DNA of 64,000 nt from Quillaja saponaria (Eukaryota; Streptophyta; Magnoliopsida; Fabales; Quillajaceae), in the NCBI GenBank assembly GCA_029379385.1, contig CM055613.1:16634001-16698000 (forward strand), read 5' to 3'. The notes beneath the pieces are model-generated. The model was not told the DNA's origin. It saw only the letters and a list, made by a program, of their open reading frames with translations, and did not search any database. Within the stretch, counting starts at the first letter, position 1. Every line of letters begins with the position of its first letter. The translations under genes and the position numbers were made by a program. Of the stretch, positions 9,300 through 18,900 are shown one piece after another.

Positions 9300-10784
9300 T
9301 TATGGTTTCATCATGTTTTCAATGTTGTGTTCTGCAACATTATCAAATGTGTTGGCACCATCACTTCTGTTGTCATTGTTGTCTACTCTGTCAGCTAGCT
9401 CCTGCTCCATTTCAGCATCAGTAATCAAATTTTTAGGGCCTTCTACTTCGAAGAGTTTTATTTTTCTGATTAGTTGATAACAGAAATCTATCTGTTCCTT
9501 GGATCTTTTATATTATACTGGAAGCAATGTAGCAAAAATTCTTTTCCCATCTGATATAGTAAAAAAATCTTCATTTTTAATGAAATTTGTCTTTCTAACT
9601 AGCTGTTGAAGACTTTTAACATAATATTGATCTTCTGTGATAACTTGTCTGGCTCTCAGAGTTTCGTCTTAATTAGAAATATCAAAATCAAGATCTACAA
9701 TTTTGTTTAAGGTACAGATCTGGAAGGGTTGATAGAATTTTTCTTTTTGAAAATATCCCATCATACTTGCAATATTAAGGGTATACATAATGCTTGACTC
9801 ATCTTCCATGATGATATATAGAATCATGGTTTTGAGAAAAGAACATAACCTTGAAATTTTATCGAATTTATCATTTTCTAGGATAATGGTTCCAACGAAT
9901 CTCATTTCAACACTTTCTATGTCAAGATTTTCATAAGAAGAACAGAATGTTAATTTTGAAATATTGATTATATCCTAATAATCTGAAGGAATACGAATAT
10001 TAAAGGAAAATTATTCTAATTTTTCCATTAAGTGATGAGCATTGTCTATGCTACTGATAATTCTGGAAGATAATTATGTTGGGAGAATCATCTTGGCTTT
10101 TTCATAGAGACTGATTCCTTTGACTTTTTGAAAAACTGGTTCATCGTCTTATTGACTGCCCAATAGTTCTGAAAGTTTAAGGATTGTGTTAACTTGTTCA
10201 AAATTATTTTTTTTGTTCCATTTTATTTCTTTAAGCACATTTTTAGTGAGAATTTTAAAATTTTTGAAGATATTGGCTTGGTTAACCAATTTTTCGGCTA
10301 GCTTTCCCATATATTTTTTGAAGGCTGATTTCTTTTCAAGAATATGGGATTTCCATACTCCATTCAGGGGATTATAGATATTTTCTGGTAATCCTAGGTT
10401 AAAGAAATCTGAAACTTGTTTAGCTTCTTCTTTCTTTTTATCAGCAATTAACTTTTCTGCCTTTTGCACTGTTTGTACATAGGACATAGGCTGACTCAAT
10501 AGGTTTTAAACATACTAAGGATTGTAGGCCATAAGGTAAGGTGAATAATAATATAATGGTCTACTATACATATTTTGTAGAATATTATTGAAATATGCTG
10601 GTTGCATAGTTCCATGAAAAGGACTTTGTAAAATATTAGGGTTGAACTGTCCTTGTTTAGAATTTCTAGAAATGTTAGAGGATTATCCTTGTTTAGGATT
10701 AACTATTGTTTTTGGCTTGACAGTTGTCCATTCACTTGTAAATTCGGCTAAAGGTTGTTTACATTTATCCTTTTTCTTGCTCAT
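9300..10784 (-). pseudogene. ORF downstream of RNase H, transactivator-like, copy B
   Basis: It starts with ATG at 10784 and can be followed with breaks to a stop at 9300. The better kept pieces are 10499-10149 (116 residues) and 9905-9669 (78 residues). The residues match copy A: a QPMSY segment, the SRII-SIDNAHHL region and an acidic end. The identity as a transactivator-like protein is by position after RNase H, not by a motif I can name. Confidence 0.5.
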
Positions 10785-11060
10785 TTCTATTTAAAAGAAA
10801 ATTTTTGTTACTTCCGATATGTTTTATATCAAAAAAATATTGACAAAAATAATTATACCATCTTATCCTTATTGGATTTTCCTCTCCTTTTCTTGATTTA
10901 AGAAAAAAAATTACTGATTGATTATCAATACGATGAGGAATTTTTCTGTTGCAAGAAATATATGAAATATTTTTAAACCATTTTTTATAGCTAAGAGTTC
11001 TTTTTCATAAATAATATAATCAATTTTATTGGGCTTAAATTTGCCTAAATTATAGCCACA
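10785..11060 (-). pseudogene. viral RNase H relic, copy B
   Basis: The minus-strand frame gives the YEKELLAIKNGL-FHIFLA segment at about 11015-10960 and the PIRIRWYNYF segment near 10885-10845, as in copy A. Stops interrupt it. Confidence 0.75.
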
Positions 11061-12060
11061 AATTTTTTTCTTTTTTATTTGCTATAGCTTTTAAAATTGC
11101 TATCCAGTGTTCTTCAGAGGCATCAGTTTCTAATATTAATTTATCTCCTTGTCTAGGAAAATAAACTTAAGGGAGATTATTTATCTCATCTTTTATTTTC
11201 TGAACTAGTAGAGAATCTTTTTTTTCTCAAAAGAATTGTTTATTCTTTTTTAGTTTCAATTATTTTGAGTTTCTCTAATAAAGGTTTTTCCTTTTTGGAT
11301 AAATCTTTTATAAAATTTCTTCCATAATTTAATATTTCTTAAAAAATTTGTAGTTGCTTTTTATCTACAATGTTATTAGGAAAATCTTTTATTTTTACAA
11401 GAATATGATCTTGTAATTGAATTCTTTTAGAACTTAATTTTAATCCTAAGAATTCTATTTCTTGTTTTTCTATTTCTATTTTCTTTGGACTCAAGATAAT
11501 TTCATTGTTTATAAAAATATCTCAGACTTTTTTTAAATGTGTTTTATATATTTTTTTTTTTTTTTTGGTTCTAGAAAAGACAAGAATATCATCGATATAG
11601 ACAACACAAAAATCTTTAAAGTCTTTAAAGATATTGTCCGTCCATCTTTGCAATATTTGTGAGGCATTACATAGACTAAAGGGCATAACGGTCCATTGGT
11701 AATGTCCGTAAGGAGCACTGAAAGCAGTTAATGGATTTGACTCTTTAGTTAGCTTTAGTTGCCAAAAACCTGATTTACAATCAAATTTAGTAAAGTATTT
11801 GGCATGTCTTGTTTGATTAACAAGAACATATTTTATAGGAATAAAATAGTTATCAAACTCAAGATTTTGATTTAATCTCTTATAATTGATGATCATCATA
11901 GCTTTTTTTTTTTTTTTTTTTCAGAGTGGCTTCTTACCATAAAAGCTGGACTAAAATGAGAATTAGTAGTTGATTTTATTAATCATTTTTCTAATAATTC
12001 TTTTATTTGAATTTCAAATTCGTCTATATCTTGTTTAGTAGACCATTAGTTTAACCCTAA
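11061..12060 (-). pseudogene. viral reverse transcriptase relic, copy B, with YIDD box
   Basis: The longest piece (11899-11522, 125 residues) contains the ordered RT motifs: KFDCKSGFWQLKL, GHYQWTVMPFSL and the catalytic YIDD at 11588-11599 followed by ILVFS. The family has FG where this copy has FS. Poly-T runs at 11553-11567 and 11904-11923 break the frame on both sides, so it is a fossil. The region 11500-11060 continues into the RT connection. Confidence 0.85.
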
Positions 12061-12900
12061 TTATTTTATTAGGATCAGACAACTTTAAACTACAATGTCT
12101 AGAACTTTTTTCCTATAATTTTAGAGGATCTTCACTAAAATTTAGTTTTAACCGTCTATATAACCAATGTGAAGCTTCTAAAGCTTGAATCTCACCTTTT
12201 TTTTTAAAAGGTTCGAATCTTTTATCACATCTATACTTATGTTCTACAAGTACAAGTATAGATACTCTATAATTATTTAAAGATAATTTTAAGAAATTAT
12301 TATCTAATTCTAAAAGAAAATATTTTTGGAGAAAATTATTTCCTAATAGCATGTCTCCATGCATTAATGAAAAACATAAAATTTTGGAATAAGAAATTTT
12401 TTATTTCCTAACCAAATTGGTATGTTTTTAGCTTTGTATTCGATAATAGTTTCTCTGTTATCTATTCCTTTAGCTAGAATATGATGTTTCATTAATACGC
12501 ATTTTTCTATAGGTAAAGCATTAATTCTACAAATACTTGTTTTAGCACCTGTATCTATTAAAACATCTAATTTGTATGGTTTATACCTTGAGAAATTGAA
12601 ATTTCCTAAAACATAATTGTATTTCTTTTTATTTTGATGAGAAAAAATGATGTCTTCATTTTCTTCAATTAAAAGTTGAGATACAATTATAGTTTTTAGC
12701 TCTTCATTTCTTGAAGAATTATTTGAACTTTGAAGTATGGGAAAATTAACACTCGCATTTATTATCTTTTGACTATTTTCTATACTATTGTCTTCAGAGA
12801 ATTCATCTTCTTGAATTTCTCTTTGATTTTGGCTATCAAAACTTATATTAGGAATTAATCTTGGTTGATTACTACTAAAAAACTTTCTATCCTTAAATTA
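12061..12900 (-). pseudogene. viral aspartic protease relic, copy B
   Basis: The frame reads LIDTGAKTS at about 12567-12540 with the catalytic DTGA intact, then the protease body. The piece 12364-12113 (83 residues) begins with MHGDMLLGNNFL. Frame breaks near 12370 and upstream disable it. Confidence 0.75.
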
Positions 12901-13480
12901 AAGATTACGTCCTCAAGCAATAAACTCTATATGTTAAACATTTCTTTGTTTCCTATTTTTCAGTAAAAAATTTTATTAACTAATCAGAATATATTTCTAA
13001 ATCTTTCCAATTTATTAGTTGTGGTTAAATTTCTGAATCAAATTCACAAGGCCCAAATATCTCAATAAATCTTTTGTCAACTTTTTTAGTTGATGTTTTG
13101 GCTAGATTTGTTAATTCATAGATGGATTTCCATTCTATAGCTAAATCATTACTGTTTTCCATCATTCCTATATTCTTAGTTTTAAAGAATTCTGAATATT
13201 AGGATCATTAACAGATATAAAATAATTTAGCTTGATTTTAAACCAAACTATTCATTAGACTGAATTCCTCCTATGAGGCCTTTCATAGGATCATTTAACC
13301 TATTATCATATAGGATAACTAAAATATGAGTATCAATCCATTGGCGAAATAATGCTTTTATTTCTATTTGGATTATCCCTATATGTATATATCTAATTTT
13401 TGAAAACTTTTTCGTAAGTCTCTTAATTTTTTTCTAAGTCGAAAATGTTTAGTTCGACTGTTCCTTCTTCTAAAACTTTA
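12901..13480 (-). pseudogene. viral movement protein relic (30K superfamily), copy B
   Basis: On the minus strand, after the knuckle and an acidic linker, a segment near 13400-13260 reads IQIEIKALFRQWIDT, ILVILYDNRLNDPMKG and LIGGIQSN. That is the pattern of the 30K core in caulimovirid movement proteins (hydrophobic strand, R-x-G/W-I-D-T, then LYDxR). Many stops follow. It lies between coat protein and protease, which sets this lineage apart from those with the movement protein first. Confidence 0.6.
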
Positions 13481-13799
13481 ATTGCAGTATTTTTCTGAAA
13501 ATTGTTCAAAATGCTTAGCACACCAGAAATTAAATTTAGATATCTTATAGTTTTCTTCTTTTGTATGATTTCTCATCTTTAAAGAAGAATCTTCTATCTG
13601 CATATCTTTTTTTATTACCTCACCTAATTTTGTAACCTGCTATTCAGAATTAAGGACTTCTTAAAACATAAAAGAAAATTCTTCATCTAAACTTTCTTCT
13701 TCACTTGATATTTCACATAATATAGATTCGTTATCAGATATTTCTTATTCGTAACAAATTTCTAGTTCATTTTCTTCTAACATTTTTATAATTTTCTTT

Positions 13800-15070
13800 C
13801 CACTTTTTCTTTTTTTAGGACATTATGGAGCATAATGACCTTCTTCATTATAGATATAACACTTACAACCCTTTCTAGGTTTCCAAGGTTTCTGTTTTCT
13901 TCTCATACATGTAAGGTTTATAGGATATCTTTTCTTCCATTTTTTCCATGTAAGGTTTTTGGTTTTGGTTTATTATATCCAAATTTTCAATCGTCTTTGA
14001 GAAGCTTGGTGCAATATTTGTCTCCTACTTGTTTCTTAACTTGTTTAGTCGCTTTCGATGTTAGATTATGATCTAAAACTTGTCTAATTGCATACCTAAT
14101 TCTATTTCATAAGGTATCTTCTTCATTAGTTTTTTCTAAAAAAGATTTATATGTGTTATTACATAATTCATTTCATAGAGGAAATAACTTATGAAAACAT
14201 TGATTAACCCAAAATTCTGACTCAATAGCATCTAATTTGTGATAATATTTTTTAAATTGTTTAGAGAATTTTTCTAATTCTCTGATATCACATAATTTTA
14301 TTTTTGTCATAGTATAGTTTACTTCTGACTTTGTATTTTGTAGATCCATATGACCACAAATTCTTTCTTTATAATATTAACAAAATCTTGTAATATTTTA
14401 TTAAAGGAGTTGAAGTTTTTAAGCAATCCTTTTTTTCTGGGCTATTCCTTTTATAAAATTTTTCCCATTTCCTAAGAAATTAAAAAGTGTCTCCTTATAA
14501 TGTTGCTGCTATGAAGTCTAAATTTTTCTTTAGACCAAACATTTTTATAATTTGTTATGACTATGGACAATGATTGTGCACATTCATTTATAGTTTTTTC
14601 ATAGTCTTTTATTAAGACATTTGTTATATCAAGATATGTTATATTTGTTGTAACATTCTTTTTGTTTAAATCATCTTTTCTAGTGATTCGTAGAAATTTC
14701 AGAAGTTGAAGGTTTTCTATCTTCTTCTTCTTTTAACTCATTCAACTCTTTTTGAGAATAGAGTTTAGTTTCGAGATCAAGATCTAAAGAATCTGGTTCC
14801 TATATTTTTCTTTTTTCCTTTTGTTCATATGTTTCTAAAAATATTTTTTCATCTTTAGAATAATCTGAACTTTCATCACTAATTGTAATTATAGTATCAA
14901 ATGTAAAGGATTCTAAATTATAATCACTTTCATCTCAGAAATATTTAATAATATTTCTTAATTATTTTGCTTCATTAATTGTTCGTTCTGAACAAATAAA
15001 TCATGTATCATTTTTATTAATTTATTTCCTTTTGTTATACCAGGTTCTTTGATATAACGGCTCTTTCAAT
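13800..15070 (-). pseudogene. viral coat protein relic with zinc knuckle, copy B
   Basis: It is the counterpart of 7740-8935. Near 13875-13825 the knuckle reads CKCYIYNEEGHYAP, better kept than in copy A: two of the front cysteines and the GH remain, but one Cys is Tyr and a stop replaces the residue before the last Cys. Basic Lys/Arg-rich residues precede it and acidic serine-rich segments flank it. Multiple stops are present. Confidence 0.7.
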
Positions 15071-15079
15071 ATTCAATAA

Positions 15080-15384
15080 TTTCTTTTATAGATTCAAACT
15101 CTTGTTTAAAGGTTTTGTTGAGTTTTACTTGTTCTTTTAAAATACATATATTAGTACCATAATATAACCTAGAAACTTCATGATCTTCCTGAACATGAAA
15201 GTCTTTAATATTATCTATTATTTTTTCTTATTTTTTCAAATTTAAAAATAGATAAGTCTACTAAAGAGTTTAAGACTCTACTGATACTACTAACAGATTT
15301 TTCTTCCATAATATTTATGTGAAGATTATAACCATAAAGTTTTTCTTTGTGATCATCTACCACGACACACTTAACATATTCCAT
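15080..15384 (-). pseudogene. viral N-terminal ORF, copy B
   Basis: An ATG at 15384 on the minus strand opens the counterpart of 7349-7690. The sequence is similar through the LNLHINI-like and coiled-coil parts but is broken by frameshifts near 15215. Function unknown. Confidence 0.45.
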
Positions 15385-15655
15385 TTTGGATTGATTATGA
15401 TTCTTAAGTCCTCTTGAGACTTATCTTTTCACTTTTTAAAACGGGTTCATAATAGCCTACAACCAACAATAATCCTACCAAACGTTACTAATCCCTAAAC
15501 ATATAGGATTTTCAACGAACCAAAAATATAGAACAAATAATAATAATAAAAGATGAAAAAAAGTAAAACTTATAGAGAATAACTTCAAATATTATTATAA
15601 AAAATTATCCGTTACTGGTACCTACTTATAAAAGATATCAATCCTATTTCTTACA

Positions 15656-15668
15656 GGCTATGATACCA
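15656..15668 (-). other. tRNA-Met primer-binding site, viral copy B
   Basis: The minus strand reads TGGTATCATAGCC, one base off the tRNA-Met complement TGGTATCAGAGCC. Similarity to the viral leader of copy A begins essentially at this site, so it also marks the end of copy B. Confidence 0.8.
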
Positions 15669-15669
15669 T

Positions 15670-15934
15670 TAATATAATAGTTGAAATATATAATTAAATA
15701 TTTAGTATTTATAATTAATATACCATTAACATACTAAATAAAATTTCTTTAGCATACAAAATACCATTAACATGATATTTAGTATTTATAATTAATATAA
15801 AATTTATTATAATAGTTTAAATATATAATTAAATATCTTGAAAATTTTGGTAGCAGGGCGATAATATCCACCATCTTCTATAAATTGATCTACTGCTGTA
15901 GCCTTCTTTTCAGTGCTTACCAAATATCACAGAA
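15670..15934. other. AT-rich region between virus and aldo-keto reductase start, with direct repeats
   Basis: Words such as TATTTAGTATTTATAATTAATAT occur twice (about 15698 and 15776), as does AAATATATAATTAAATAT (about 15683 and 15812), giving a short imperfect direct duplication. The proximal promoter of the reductase must lie here. The TATA-like TATAAAT at 15880-15886 is 49 bp upstream of the ATG. Confidence 0.5.
15880..15886 (+). promoter_or_regulatory. candidate TATA box of the aldo-keto reductase gene
   Basis: TATAAAT is the only good TATA-like site close upstream of the start codon. It would leave a 5' UTR of roughly 20 bases, which is short. A start site further up is possible, so confidence is low. 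Confidence 0.35.
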
Positions 15935-18900
15935 ATGGCGAAGGTGGGTAGGATCAAGTTGGGTTCACAAGGTCTGGAGGTCTCAGCACAGGGACTTGGC
16001 TGCATGGGCATGTCCGCTTTCTATGGTCCTCCCAAACCCGATTCCGACATGATCTCTCTCATCCACCACGCCGTCGATAGCGGCGTCACTTTCCTTGACA
16101 CTTCCGACATGTATGGCCCACATACCAATGAAATCCTCCTCGGAAAGGTTGAGTATAGCATTAGCTGTGTGAACTGTGGTTTTTGGTTTTGTGTTCTTTG
16201 TTTGGCTGTTTCATTTGGTTTCAATCAATTTTGCATTTACTTTGTTAGGTACGAATTTTAAACAATTGTATGATTGGGGCAGGCTTTGAAGGGAGGGGTA
16301 AGAGAGAAGGTGGAATTGGCTACCAAATTTGGAATCAGCTTTGCTGACGGTAAAAGAGAGGTGCGTGGGGATCCGGCATATGTGAGAGCGGCTATTGAGG
16401 GCAGCTTGAAGAGACTTGAAGTTGATTCTGTTGATCTTTATTACCAGCATCGTATTGATACTCGTGTGCCAATTGAAGTCACGGTTTGACCCTTTCTCTC
16501 TATTTTAGAATCGTCTTTCTATTTTCTCTGTTGATTATATTTACTCGTCACATACATGTATGTTAGAGAATATGGGAAATGTTAAGTATGTTAGTATCTT
16601 TGTTTAGATTTAGTGAAGTTTCATCCTGATAGACACGTTTTTCAGTAATTACTCTATTTAATTTGAGTGATCATGTAGGAGTTAGAAAAGTCTCTCACCA
16701 TTGATCTTATCTGGGAAGCTATATGGTCATTTTACTTTGGTTTCTTAAGCTTTGATTTATTTTGGGTTTTGTCCTACCTGTTCCTGATAGCATATTCCTC
16801 TACCAAGTGAAAATTTAATACAGCAAACCTATGGTCACTATGTCTCTAGTCATTATCTGCAATATGGAGCACTCTAGTATGTTAAGTTTGACTGCTATGT
16901 AAGTCATGCTCATGTGATTTTGAATTTTTCCATCATTTGATATCTGCTCTAACGTTCTTTCTTTCTAATAATGTACTGCTGGGCGGTTTTATTTGCCAAT
17001 GTGACCTCCTTGTAAACTACTGCTTTTCTTGCTTGCAGTCTCAAGATATTTTTCAGGAACGATGTTTTTCTTGCAAGATAAAAAATTCTGAGAGCATGCT
17101 AACATTCTCCCCTTCTTTTTTTTTTTTTTTCGTTTTTTACATAGTATTTATGTCAAGTAGAAAATAACTGCACATTTATCCATGGTGGGTTTTAAACCTG
17201 GGAGCTAAAAGTCCTAGAACCTCCGTCTTAATCAATTGAACTAAGACCTCATCAGCTCCGAATGTTTGTTTGATGTCTATATCTATTAGTAATATGTGTA
17301 TATATGTGGCAATCCATTGACACTAGTGTAAGACTTCAAGCTTGATGCCAAATCTGATCCATTGATATATTTTACATCTAATAGCTGAAAATCTTAACTT
17401 TAATAGCTTCCTATTTTTGACAGACAACCTAAATTCTCAACTCAAACTCAGCGAAACCTTAAATTCCAAGCTAGTTGGGGGAGTTGACAGACAACCTAAC
17501 TTAATGGATGAAAATCTCCACTTTAATGCTTTTCTTTATTTTTGTCAGATGACATAAATTATTTAATCTATTCTCTCTATAGTAAAATTGCTTTTTCTTT
17601 TTTTGATTAATTACAATTAAATTAATTCTTTTCTCTCATCTCTTTCTATCTCTTTTCATACATCAATTACTTTCTAGGTTTTCTTTTATTTTTTTATTTA
17701 TGATTTTTTTTCTTTATATTTTTTTTCTTCTTGTGTTTTTATTTTTATTGAACAAAGCCAAGTAACAGCACAAGTTAGAAAAACATTTGTTACTATTTTT
17801 GGTCAATCTAGATATTTATAGTGTTTAATCATTGGCTTTTTTTTTTTTTTTTTTTTGGCACAATCTTTTAGCTTGTGCAGGATAAAATTAGAGCTAAAGT
17901 TTTACATATTTTTTAGAAAACTAAGGCTATTAGAGGGCAGTCAACTGTCAGAAAAGAAACCAAAATGACTCAGCTGTACACTCACTGGAGAAAAGAAAAA
18001 AAGATTGTTAATGTTTGTTGCTCTGTTTGGAGAGATAAAAAAGAGAAGAGATGAGAGAGGAGAATTAGTTTAATTGTAATTAATTGAAAAAGAATAAAAA
18101 ATTGTACTATAGAGAGAAAGTAGAGCAAAGAGGATCATTAGATTAGGTTATCTTTTAAAAAATAATAAAACATTAAAGTGGAGGTTTTCATCCATTGATT
18201 CAAGTTGTCTGGCAAAAAAAAGGCAACTATTAAAGTGGAGATTTTCAGCCATTAGATGGAAAAGATATCAATGCTCAATTTGGTGTAAAACTTTTAGTTT
18301 ATACTGGTGTCAATGGATGTCACCCATATATATAGCCGAGGGTCAATATTGTGAATATCATCTGCTGCAAGATTTAAGTAGAAAAGCTGCATCAGGAGAT
18401 CATAATGGAAATAAGGCCCAATATTTTTCTTATAGTTTCTATATTTATGTTATACTCTGCTTGTAACTAGATTTAAGTAGCCTCCTTCAAAATTTTCTGA
18501 TTTGTCAAGTACAAAATGAATGATTTAGTTCTCATTCTGGAAATAACTTAGTTAGACAGAATTTACTCCTCTGGAGTAGGAATAACATAAAATGATGATA
18601 AGGCTCCCAGCTTAATCTGTGACCCCGTTCCAGTTATAATTATTAAGGCTCTCCAAAGTCGCATTGATAAATTTCAGATTCTATATATTTATGATTTTGG
18701 CTGTAAGTTGATTGGAACAACAGACCATGACGAGCAACTATTATCTACTTTTGTAATATTTTGCATAATTAACCACTCTGCTTTTTCAATTTTTTGAACC
18801 CAAAGTCCCTTCTTATTATACGGAGCATCTGAGCTTGTCATAGAGTGGTTTTCTTAATTGTATTTTCCATAAACCAATCATCGAAAGTTCATTTTCTGTA

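Larger units (their letters stand above)
8940..15669 (-). mobile_element. endogenous pararetrovirus copy B (caulimovirid), near full genome length
   Basis: Read on the minus strand from 15669: primer site, leader, N-terminal ORF, coat protein with knuckle, movement protein, protease, reverse transcriptase, RNase H, transactivator-like ORF, repeats, TATA box and the start of the leader again, ending at about 8945. That is about 6.7 kb. Only some 25 nt of leader are missing between its two ends, judged against copy A. It is close to one genome length opened at the tRNA primer site, where the minus-strand gap lies in the virion DNA. Stops and shifts throughout, and homopolymer runs at 11553 and 11904, show decay. 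Confidence 0.85.

Noticed and set aside
3185..15669. Reading the viral pair as an LTR retrotransposon with gypsy RT
   Set aside because: No LTRs, a circularly permuted order in copy A, a 30K-like movement protein, and a single primer site per genome length point to a pararetrovirus.
17169..17260. Possible intact tRNA gene in intron 2
   Set aside because: A and B boxes are present, but no cloverleaf can be drawn and there is an A tail, which fits a SINE better.
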